Source: JANWHZ01 sp964527385 (GTDB lineage: Bacteria; Patescibacteriota; Saccharimonadia; Saccharimonadales; UBA4665). Taken from it: 23,566 bases of DNA. Location of the stretch: positions 1-23,566 of the forward strand of contig CAZGPZ010000008.1 of the NCBI GenBank assembly GCA_964527385.1. The letters are read 5' to 3'. Below the pieces are notes generated by a model. It saw only the letters and a program-made list of their open reading frames with translations. It did no database searches and was not told the DNA's origin. The translations under genes were made by a program, and so were the position numbers. Positions within the stretch are counted from its first letter, which is position 1, and each line of letters begins with the position of its first letter. Positions 7,942-14,780 of the stretch are shown one piece after another.

Positions 7942-8057
7942 CAAATATTCAAACCAGGGAGCTAGACGACCGTTTGAATATTTGAAAGGAGAGTCATAAG
8001 GCAGGGCTGAAGCTTTTGCCGCAAGGCAAAACGAAGCATGCCTGTAGGACTCGACGC
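7942..8057 (+). ncRNA. Conserved structured leader RNA, copy 1, abutting tmRNA
   Basis: A perfect 13-bp stem (7942-7954 with 7972-7984) closes a loop reading CAGGGAGC then CGACC. The Shine-Dalgarno-like GAAAGGAG follows, then a 7-bp hairpin TTTTGCC/GGCAAAA with a GCAA tetraloop inside GAAGC...CGAAGC, and the end TCGACGC immediately before the first G of the tmRNA. A second copy (17838-17954) precedes tRNA-Val with the same order, the same junction and compensatory changes in both stems. A further 70 nt of hairpins (7872-7941) precede this copy only. I do not recognise it as a named RNA family. It could be a processing or maturation leader, or a separate small RNA released by RNase P. Confidence 0.7.
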
Positions 8058-8452
8058 GGGGCTGACTTAAGCTCGACGCTAGTTCCTTATCGGTTAGATC
8101 AGCAGGCCGCTTGCTAAGCGTTATATGGCAAACCAAAGTAGATGCAAACAAACTTGTATCTCGCGTAAAGACCTTTGTTGCGAGCATTCGTGTTCCGCAA
8201 ATGGCTTTCGCACCAGTTGCAGCCTAATCGTTGCAGCAATACTTGGCGCGATATCAGATAGCACCAACGCATTTCATATTTCTGATTGCCCGGGTAGCAG
8301 TGTCCAAACTGCCCGCTAAGATTAGGATTGCCCGTGCCGGATGTTTGTCCGTTTCGATACCAGCACGCTAAGACAGCAAAACGAACTACGCCTGTAGAAG
8401 ACTAACTAATAGACCGGCGGACGCGGAGGGCAGTGCTCCGCCAGCTCCACCA
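8058..8452 (+). ncRNA. ssrA: tmRNA (ssrA)
   Basis: One-piece tmRNA that rescues stalled ribosomes together with SmpB. The 5' end GGGGCTGA...GCTCGACG matches the tRNA-like 5' domain. The 3' end CAGCTCC plus ACCA pairs with 5' GGGGCTG over 7 bp including one G-U. The region before the T-arm reads GGACGCGG as in other tmRNAs. A resume codon GCA is preceded by GTAGAT, and the tag frame ends TAA. Downstream lie hairpins such as CGGGTAGCAGT/ACTGCCCG, as expected for the pseudoknot region. Oddities: the T-arm is GCGGAG/CTCCGC with loop GGCAGTG (8423-8441), lacking the usual TTC motif and one base pair longer than normal, and the tag is long. A terminator follows. Confidence 0.9.
8144..8227 (+). other. 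tmRNA-encoded proteolysis tag reading frame
   Basis: From resume codon GCA at 8144 to TAA at 8225-8227 the frame encodes 27 residues, beginning ANKLVSRVKT and ending QMAFAPVAA. The Ala-Ala terminus is the usual degradation signal. Tags are often around 10-15 residues, so this is long. The resume codon was chosen because AAAGTAGAT-GCA-AAC resembles the E. coli AAATAGTC-GCA-AAC context; a different GCA (8128) in another frame gives no Ala-Ala ending. Confidence 0.7.
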
Positions 8453-8460
8453 GAACAAGG

Positions 8461-8490
8461 ACCCGACAGCCAAGTCGGGTTTTTGTTTTT
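8461..8490 (+). terminator. Rho-independent terminator of tmRNA
   Basis: ACCCGAC / GTCGGGT, 7 bp with a 6-nt loop, followed by a T-rich run. It starts 8 nt after the tmRNA CCA. Confidence 0.9.
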
Positions 8491-8571
8491 TAGTAATTTT
8501 GGCAATAGTGAGCTATCTTACTGCACGCGCCGCATGCTTCCCATAGACTAGTACATACAGGAGGTATGCCG

Positions 8572-9375
8572 ATGCCACCGAAGGAACCGAATGACGAAGA
8601 ACGGCTGGAAGAATTGCCGGACGACTATGATACGCCGTTCAACATACCTGATGAAGCGCGGGAGATCGTGGCCGGTCCGGACAACGAACTATACATGACG
8701 AGTAAGCTTGGCGCGACGCACCCAGCGACGGACAGCGGGCTGGAATTGGCAGAATTGTATGACGAGGGCCTGTCCGGCGCCGCCGAAGCCGCCGAGCCCA
8801 ATATCGGTGACATGGTAATTGGCTACCAACCGGTACAAAACATGACAAGGAGGGACAAAGCAATGGCAACAACCAAACAACGTGATGCGGCCCGGAAAAA
8901 TATACAGAAAGCCCAGGCAACGTGGCGGGCAATGACGCCGCGCAAGCGGGCGCTCGCCCAACCGCAAGGCCGGAGCCGCGCCCTGCCTGGCACGCAAGGC
9001 GGCGGTGAATACTATCGGATCGTCGTACGGCCGAAGTCCGATTTTGTGATGTTCCGGTACCACGATATCGGCGAAAAAGGGCATCTGCAGCGCCTGGCAG
9101 GAAAGCGCAGCAGCGGTTCGTGGGCGACGCAGTCGTGGCTGGTCGGCAAGACCGACGCGCATGTCGTCGGCGGCGTGCTGGTGGCTGACACGAAAGACGC
9201 CCGCGACCTGCTCATGAGGCTGGGGAGCGAGCCGAAGCACGAGAAGGGCGATGTGTTCTCGGCGAAAGACCGCCCAAATGTCCCCGAGCGACTGAAGCCG
9301 ACGCCTGCCCAGCAAAAGGCATGGGCCGCGAACATCAAGAAGGCCCAAGCCGCCCGCCACAGGCAAGCAGCCTAA
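8572..9375 (+). CDS. Hypothetical protein, possibly two products (internal start at 8863)
   Basis: 267 residues from the ATG at 8572, chosen over the ATG at 8566 because AGGAGG (8559-8564) is 7 nt from the former and only 1 nt from the latter. Residues 1-~95 are acidic and disordered-looking (DDYDTPFNIPDEAREIVAGP). From residue 98 a basic protein follows: MATTKQRDAARKNIQKAQ, a compact middle (EYYRIVVRPKSDFVMFRYHD, GKTDAHVVGGVLVADTKDARDLL), and the tail AWAANIKKAQAARHRQ, so similar NIQKAQ/NIKKAQAAR helices flank the core. An AAGGAGG at 8847-8853 lies 9 nt before the in-frame ATG at 8863, so a separate 170-residue protein could be made, or two former genes may have fused. Function unknown; the basic ends suggest nucleic-acid contact, but this is speculation. 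Confidence 0.7.
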   Translation: MPPKEPNDEERLEELPDDYDTPFNIPDEAREIVAGPDNELYMTSKLGATHPATDSGLELAELYDEGLSGAAEAAEPNIGDMVIGYQPVQNMTRRDKAMATTKQRDAARKNIQKAQATWRAMTPRKRALAQPQGRSRALPGTQGGGEYYRIVVRPKSDFVMFRYHDIGEKGHLQRLAGKRSSGSWATQSWLVGKTDAHVVGGVLVADTKDARDLLMRLGSEPKHEKGDVFSAKDRPNVPERLKPTPAQQKAWAANIKKAQAARHRQAA

Positions 9376-9567
9376 AAACCCAGCCCGCGCCGCCCGCCGG
9401 CTACAAAACCCGTCGCGGCACCAGGTATTCGTTTTGCTCCTCATCGTATCTACAGGTACAGCTTCGTCCCTAAAAAACATGTACCTAGCATCCATCCACA
9501 GGTTTTTCGCCTTTGGCGGGAGATATGGAATGAGTTCTTAAGCAATTCTCGGTTGTGTATGCAATCG

Positions 9568-10995
9568 TTAGAACTGGTTCCAAAGGTACTGGTTAGCGAC
9601 CTCGTGATGGTAAATCACTTCTGATGCCTTGACGGTAGTGCCCAGCTCGCGTGGGTTTCGGTTGGCGACGGCCACCTTTCGTTCCAGGTACTTTTCTTTG
9701 ACTTCTTCGCCAAGCATCTTCGTTATGTAGTCGCTACCTTTGAAGAGGCGGATGGCATCCTGAATACTGTCAGGTAAAAAGCGTAAGCGCGGCCGTTTGT
9801 CTTCTTCGCTGGCCGGCGTTTTGTCTTCTATGCCGGTTTTTAGGATGGCTAACATCGCCGGGTACGGATTGGTGTCAGGAGCGACGGAGCGGATTTCGAT
9901 ACGGGCACTCTTTTCATTGCCAAACGGGATGCGGATCATCGAGCCGCGGTCATTGGCCGAGACTTTAATCTGATTTGGTGCTTCAAAATGTGGGTCAAGG
10001 CGGCGGTATGCGTTGACGCTTGAATTCAGAATTAGGCAAATATCCGGAGCGCGGTTCAGGATCTTATTAATGAATCCCCAGGCAGTTGCCGACAAGCGGT
10101 CAGCGCCATTCTCGCTGTAGAAGATATTCTTGCCGTTCTTGGCGAGTGAAAAGTTGAGGTGCATGCCGCTGCCATTGATACCTTGCACTGGTTTCGGCAG
10201 GAACGTAGCGGTCATACCCATGCTCATCGCAATCTGCCGGCAGACAAGTTTATACAGCTGGACTTGGTCGCAGGCGCGGAGCACGTCGGTGTACGAGAAA
10301 TTAATTTCAAACTGCGACGGTGCTACTTCGGGGTGGTCTTTCTCGTTCCTGAATCCCATAGCGCGTTGCGCTTCGGCAGTTTTGTCTATGAAGCACCGTA
10401 AGTCATCAAGCGGCAGCGAGTGGAAGTAGCCACCGGTCGAGACAAGCGTAAAGCCGGTTTGCGCGCCGAACTGCTGTTCGGCGTCTATGCCTTTCAGCAG
10501 GAACCCTTCGATCTCCGGCGCCATGTATGCGATCAAGCCGTCTTTTGCTTCGATCTGTTCTAGGTATACCTGTAGCTGGCCGCGGAAATCAGCGGCGTAT
10601 GGAGTGAAATCGCGGTTGCAAACATTAGCAAAAACAATAACTTTACCCGGTCCAAAAACGTCGGACGGAACATATGTAAAGCTGGTCCAGTCAAGTTTTA
10701 GGCGCAAGTCGGACTCCTGTTGTTTGCTAAAGCCCGATATAGACGAACCGTCAAAGGTTAGATTGTCGAGAGAACCCAGCAAAAACTTCTTGTCGTAGTC
10801 GAGCGTATGCAGCCGTCCCTCTATGTCCGAGAAGCAAACGGTAACGGCCTTAATGTGCGGCTCGTCCTTCAGGTATTTCGTGTGCATTTGCTCTGCTTCG
10901 GCCGGATCAGTGACCGCCCGGGCTTTGAGGTTGAGCTCTTCTAGTTCTGCATAGCTGAGTTCTAAAAACTGTTTGATCTTTGTCAATTCGTCCAT
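9568..10995 (-). CDS. glnA: Glutamine synthetase, type I
   Basis: Condenses glutamate and ammonia to glutamine with ATP. 475 residues. Motifs: FDGSSISGF (81-89), metal-binding PEIEGF (160-165), HPEVAPSQFE (221-230), ATP-site KPVQGINGSGMH (268-279), and IRIPFGNEKSARIEIR (354-369). The region where adenylylated enzymes carry the NLYDLP tyrosine reads KRPRLRFLPDS, so control by adenylylation is unlikely. GGGGAG lies 6 nt before the ATG. The stop of the ammonium transporter gene is 32 nt upstream on the same strand, so the two form an uptake-and-assimilation operon. Glutamine synthetase is unusual in reduced CPR genomes known from hosts. Confidence 0.95.
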   Translation of the reverse strand: MDELTKIKQFLELSYAELEELNLKARAVTDPAEAEQMHTKYLKDEPHIKAVTVCFSDIEGRLHTLDYDKKFLLGSLDNLTFDGSSISGFSKQQESDLRLKLDWTSFTYVPSDVFGPGKVIVFANVCNRDFTPYAADFRGQLQVYLEQIEAKDGLIAYMAPEIEGFLLKGIDAEQQFGAQTGFTLVSTGGYFHSLPLDDLRCFIDKTAEAQRAMGFRNEKDHPEVAPSQFEINFSYTDVLRACDQVQLYKLVCRQIAMSMGMTATFLPKPVQGINGSGMHLNFSLAKNGKNIFYSENGADRLSATAWGFINKILNRAPDICLILNSSVNAYRRLDPHFEAPNQIKVSANDRGSMIRIPFGNEKSARIEIRSVAPDTNPYPAMLAILKTGIEDKTPASEEDKRPRLRFLPDSIQDAIRLFKGSDYITKMLGEEVKEKYLERKVAVANRNPRELGTTVKASEVIYHHEVANQYLWNQF

Positions 10996-11027
10996 GGTGT
11001 TCTCCCCATTTAAATATAATAGAAGTA

Positions 11028-12251
11028 CTATTCGCCGAATGTGTAACCGGCCTCTTGGTGCAGTGAATGGTCGAGACCTCTTTGCTCCTCGTCATGACTT
11101 ACTCTTAGGCCTATCAGGTGTTCTACGAGTTTCAGGAGCAGCCAGCTTCCTATAAATGAGAAAGCAAGTGTGGTGCCGACTGCCAAAGCCTGCTTGCCGA
11201 ACAGCTCTAAGCCGCCGCCGGCGAGTAGGCCGTTTGCGCCGGCTGCGTTGATGCTCTTTTCTGCGAAGATGCCTACGAGCAAAGCGCCGATAACGCCACC
11301 GACAGCATGTACTCCGACGACATCAAGCGCGTCATCGTACCCGTGTTTGATTTTAATGTGGACGGCATAAGCGCAGCCGATACCTGCAGCAAGGCCAATG
11401 ACAATGGAAGCGGCCGGGCTGACATAGCCAGCCGCCGGCGTAATAGCAACGAGGCCGGCAACGGCCCCGGAAACGGCGCCCAGTGTCGTAGGCCTGCCAT
11501 ACTTACGGTAATCCATGAATACCCAACCGAGCATTGCGGCACCTGCCGCAGTATTGGTCGTCAGAAAGGCGCTCGCCGCCAGGCCGCCGGCGCTCAGTGC
11601 GCTGCCGGCGTTAAATCCAAACCATCCGAACCACAACATGCCCGCGCCAAGGATAGTGAGCGGTAAATTATGAGGTACGAAAGTTTGCCTGCCGAGTCCA
11701 TGCCGTTTGCCGAGGACAATTGCGCCGGCCAGCCCGGCGATGCCGGCATTGATATGTACGACGGTTCCGCCGGCGAAATCTAAGGCACCGAGATCGTGCA
11801 GCCAGCCCCCGGGTGCCCACACCCAGTGGGCGAGCGGTGCATAGATACAGATCAGCCAAAGGGTGGTAAACAGGGCATAGGCCGAAAACTTCATACGTTC
11901 AGCAAACGCCCCTGTGATCAGCGCCGGGGTAATGGCCGCAAAGAAGAGTTGGAAGACAACAAAGGCAAAAGCGGGGATCGTCGGTGCTGGGGCTATCGTT
12001 TGGCCAAAGTGGCTCAAGCCTGCGAACTGCAGATTGCCGATCAGATGGTGCACATCCGGCCCGAACGCGAGCGAATACACACCTAAAACCCACAGAACAG
12101 ACACTAACCCAAGTGCGAACATGCTTTGGACGACCGTTGCCAACACGTTTTTAGCCCGGACCATACCGCCGTAAAACAGAGCCAACCCGGGGATCATAAA
12201 CATCACAAGTGCAGCAGAAATCAGCACGTACGCCGTGTCGCCTGAGTCCAT
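11028..12251 (-). CDS. amt: Ammonium transporter Amt/AmtB
   Basis: 407 residues with about eleven membrane helices. The twin pore histidines are present: His166 in DFAGGTVVHINAG (with the conserved Asp158) and His315 in VVGVHAVGG. FYGGMVRAKN near the N-terminus and WFGWFGFNAGSA are family signatures. It starts MDSGDTAYVL with no cleaved signal peptide. GGAG lies 7 nt before the ATG. It is the first gene of the amt-glnA unit. No glnK (PII) gene lies between or next to them, although amt is commonly paired with glnK; PII control, if any, must come from elsewhere. Promoter and palindromic operator lie just upstream. Confidence 0.95.
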   Translation of the reverse strand: MDSGDTAYVLISAALVMFMIPGLALFYGGMVRAKNVLATVVQSMFALGLVSVLWVLGVYSLAFGPDVHHLIGNLQFAGLSHFGQTIAPAPTIPAFAFVVFQLFFAAITPALITGAFAERMKFSAYALFTTLWLICIYAPLAHWVWAPGGWLHDLGALDFAGGTVVHINAGIAGLAGAIVLGKRHGLGRQTFVPHNLPLTILGAGMLWFGWFGFNAGSALSAGGLAASAFLTTNTAAGAAMLGWVFMDYRKYGRPTTLGAVSGAVAGLVAITPAAGYVSPAASIVIGLAAGIGCAYAVHIKIKHGYDDALDVVGVHAVGGVIGALLVGIFAEKSINAAGANGLLAGGGLELFGKQALAVGTTLAFSFIGSWLLLKLVEHLIGLRVSHDEEQRGLDHSLHQEAGYTFGE

Positions 12252-12285
12252 GGGGTGTCTCCTCAGTGTTATTGCTTACTTAGTG

Positions 12286-12329
12286 GACCTAGCTAGGTCA
12301 ATCATATCATGTAGATATAATATATACAA
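12286..12329 (-). promoter_or_regulatory. amt-glnA promoter with palindromic operator
   Basis: On the minus strand, -35 TTGTAT (12329-12324), 17-nt spacer, -10 TATGAT (12306-12301). One base further is the perfect 14-bp palindrome GACCTAGCTAGGTC (12299-12286), covering the expected start site. This is the position of a repressor operator. The upstream ~100 nt (to about 12390) are very A/T-rich. The binding protein is unknown. Confidence 0.65.
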
Positions 12330-12492
12330 TATTTATATCAATTATTTATAAATTAATAATAAAAGTATATAAACTTACTACTAGAGATTGAATATTAAAC
12401 TGCCAGCCAGGTGTGTTCTGGTCAAACGAGTATCGTTATGATAAAATAGGAATGAACAACGCTAGGGGCAAGCAGCCCTTATTTTATTGTCT

Positions 12493-14319
12493 ATGCAACA
12501 AGATCCATCGAAAATCCGCAATATCGCGATTATCGCCCACGTCGACCATGGCAAAACGACGCTGGTTGATTGGCTGTTGAAGCAATCCAAGACATTTCGT
12601 GACAACCAGGCGGAAATGAACCAGGATCTGCTGATGGACAGCGGCGACCAAGAGCGCGAGCGCGGGATCACCATTACCGCGAAAGTCACAGCCGTGCAGC
12701 ACGGTGATTACCGGATCAACATCGTCGACACGCCAGGTCATGCCGACTTTAGCGGCGAAGTTGAGCGCACGATCAACATGGCCGACGGCTGCCTGCTGAT
12801 CGTCGATGCGCAAGAGGGGCCGATGCCACAAACGAAGTTCGTACTGGGCAAGGCGCTCGCTGCCGGGTTAAAGCCGATCGTTATCATCAACAAGATAGAC
12901 AAGCCCGGTTCGCGCATTGCCGAAGTCGAAGACGAGTTGGCGGACCTGTTCCTGGAGCTTGCGATCCACGAAGACCAGTTGCACTATCCGGTGTATTACG
13001 CGGTCGGACGGGAAGGCAAGGCGTGGAAAGAAGTCCCGGCCAGCCTGGGCACGGAGGGTAACCTAGATGTCGTATTTGACGCGATTATCGACCATATTCC
13101 CGCGCCGCAGGTGGCGCTTGAAGCGCCGCTACAGATGCTGGTGACAGCACTAGCATGGGATAATTTCAAGGGAAAGTACGCCATCGGGCGCATAAGCGCC
13201 GGCCGGGTGAAGGCGGGCGACACCGTGACGCTGTGCAAGAAAGATGGCACGCAGGCGAAGGCCCGCGTCGAAGCAGTGTTCATGAGCTACGGCCTGGCAC
13301 GTTTCGAAGTGCCTGGCGGCATTGCCGGCGACATCGTCCAATTGACGGGCATTGCCGACGCGCAAATTGGTGAAACTATCGCTGACGCCGACAAACCAGT
13401 CGCGCTGCCGGTACTTGAAGTCGAAGCGCCCACGCTGAAGATTTACCTGGGACCGAACACGAGCCCGTTCAAGGGCACAGAGGGCAAGTTCACCACATCG
13501 CGGCAAATTGGGGAGCGGCTGCACAAAGAACTGGAGACGAATGTTGGGCTTCGCGTCGAAGACAACGGCATTGGCTTTGTTGTCTCGGGGCGCGGCGAAT
13601 TGCACCTGAGCGTGCTTATCGAATCGATGCGCCGGGAAGGCTACGAGTTCGAAGTTGGCCGCCCGCAAGTCGTCACGAAAGAAGAAAACGGCCAGGTACT
13701 GGAGCCGGTCGAAGAATTGATCATCGAAGTCCCAGCAGACCATGTCGGCACAGTACAGATGGAATTGGGCCAGCGCCGTGCGGTTTTGAAGGAGCATTTT
13801 GCTTCCCCGTCCAAGGGCGTCACCAAGCTGGTGTACGAGTTGCCTACCCGGGCGCTGCTCGGGCTTCGCAATATCTTGATGACGCAGACCAAGGGGACGG
13901 TAGTCATGAACTCACTGGTCGTAGGTTACCAGCCACTCGGTCCTGCCCTGCAGCAACTGCGTAACGGGGTGCTTATTTCATTCGAGGCCGGCACGGCGAT
14001 GCCATATTCGCTTGAATCCGCCGAAGCGCGCGGCACGCTTTTCATCGGTCCTGCCACGCAAGTGTACGCTGGCCAAGTCGTCGGCCTGAACAACCGCCAG
14101 GAAGACATGGAAATCAATATCTGCAAGGCGAAGCATCTGACCAATATGCGCAGCAAATCATCTGACGGTGTCGTGCAGCTGACACCGCCGATTGTCCTGA
14201 GCCTGGAGCAATGCCTTGATTTTATTGAAAGCGACGAGCTGCTTGAAGTCACGCCGAAGTCATTGCGCCTACGGAAGCGGGAGCTTGACCCGATCAAGCG
14301 CAAGCGCCAAAAGAATTAA
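12493..14319 (+). CDS. typA: Ribosome-associated GTPase TypA/BipA
   Basis: Translational GTPase of the EF-G family that acts in 50S assembly and stress growth. 608 residues, typical length. G1 AHVDHGKT (15-22), switch I RERGITIT, G3 DTPGHADF (from 79), G4 NKID (133-136), and the BipA-specific C-terminal domain. I chose the ATG at 12493 over a TTG two codons earlier. A -10 candidate TAAAAT (12442-12447) implies a ~40-nt leader without Shine-Dalgarno, unlike most genes here. The C-terminus is basic (LRKRELDPIKRKRQKN). It is transcribed divergently from amt across an A/T-rich gap. Confidence 0.96.
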   Translation: MQQDPSKIRNIAIIAHVDHGKTTLVDWLLKQSKTFRDNQAEMNQDLLMDSGDQERERGITITAKVTAVQHGDYRINIVDTPGHADFSGEVERTINMADGCLLIVDAQEGPMPQTKFVLGKALAAGLKPIVIINKIDKPGSRIAEVEDELADLFLELAIHEDQLHYPVYYAVGREGKAWKEVPASLGTEGNLDVVFDAIIDHIPAPQVALEAPLQMLVTALAWDNFKGKYAIGRISAGRVKAGDTVTLCKKDGTQAKARVEAVFMSYGLARFEVPGGIAGDIVQLTGIADAQIGETIADADKPVALPVLEVEAPTLKIYLGPNTSPFKGTEGKFTTSRQIGERLHKELETNVGLRVEDNGIGFVVSGRGELHLSVLIESMRREGYEFEVGRPQVVTKEENGQVLEPVEELIIEVPADHVGTVQMELGQRRAVLKEHFASPSKGVTKLVYELPTRALLGLRNILMTQTKGTVVMNSLVVGYQPLGPALQQLRNGVLISFEAGTAMPYSLESAEARGTLFIGPATQVYAGQVVGLNNRQEDMEINICKAKHLTNMRSKSSDGVVQLTPPIVLSLEQCLDFIESDELLEVTPKSLRLRKRELDPIKRKRQKN

Positions 14320-14392
14320 CATCATTCTTGTAGGTATGTTGCAGAGCCGCTCGTGCTCGTAACAAGCCTGTCAGCCAGGCGGGCGTGCAAGG

Positions 14393-14722
14393 TCAGTCTC
14401 TGACGATCGCCCGTCTATTTACTGCCAAGTTTACGATTTGTTGGTAGAAGCGCATTTCCACCTCCAGGCGGTCCCAGCCTTTCTTCGTCAGGCGGTAGTG
14501 CCGCCGCCTCTCATCACCTTCAAATGGCATGTCTTCTATCAGGTGCCAATCGCGGAGTTGCCCGATCGTGCCATAGAGGGCACCTGGGCCAATTCGTACG
14601 CGTCCCGACGTGTCGCGTGCAATCTGCTCCATCAGTTCATAACCATGACGCGGTTGCAAGCTGAGGGCTAAAAGGATGCAGGAGGCTGTGCGTGAAAGCA
14701 GTTTAGTATCATCCAGTTGCAT
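14393..14722 (-). CDS. PadR-family transcriptional regulator
   Basis: 109 residues. The winged helix is clear: ILLALSLQPRHGYELMEQI, GPGALYGTIGQLRDWHLIE, then the wing DERRRHYRLTKKGW, and a short C-terminal dimerisation helix, so it is a short PadR. The -10 TATATT (14734-14729, minus strand) ends 6 nt before the ATG, suggesting a leaderless mRNA, and an inverted repeat overlaps this box. PadR proteins usually repress their own promoter and a divergent neighbour; the neighbour here is the trehalase gene. Confidence 0.9.
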   Translation of the reverse strand: MQLDDTKLLSRTASCILLALSLQPRHGYELMEQIARDTSGRVRIGPGALYGTIGQLRDWHLIEDMPFEGDERRRHYRLTKKGWDRLEVEMRFYQQIVNLAVNRRAIVRD

Positions 14723-14729
14723 AAAAGTA

Positions 14730-14750
14730 ATATATCAGAAATAGATATAT
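14730..14750. promoter_or_regulatory. Inverted repeat, probable PadR operator
   Basis: ATATATC, 7-nt spacer, GATATAT. It overlaps the -10 box of the PadR gene and lies 30 nt before the divergent trehalase start, so one bound dimer could affect both. PadR operators are usually short A/T-rich dyads of this kind. Confidence 0.6.
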
Positions 14751-14780
14751 CAACAAATGTAATAGTAGGCAAAATCCAAC

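Noticed and set aside
7942..8057. Leader RNA as a T-box, RNase P RNA, SRP RNA or hammerhead ribozyme
   Set aside because: No T-box antiterminator or NCCA-binding bulge, no RNase P or SRP signature strings, and no CUGANGA/GAAA hammerhead core.
7813..8187. Minus-strand ORF of 124 residues covering the leader RNA and tmRNA start
   Set aside because: Antisense shadow of structured RNA; no promoter, Shine-Dalgarno or protein-like composition. The same applies to the plus-strand ORF at 8125-8319.
12452..12490. ATG just after the typA -10 box as a leader peptide or alternative start
   Set aside because: Its frame differs from typA, runs into typA as an unlike shadow and shows no leader-peptide features.
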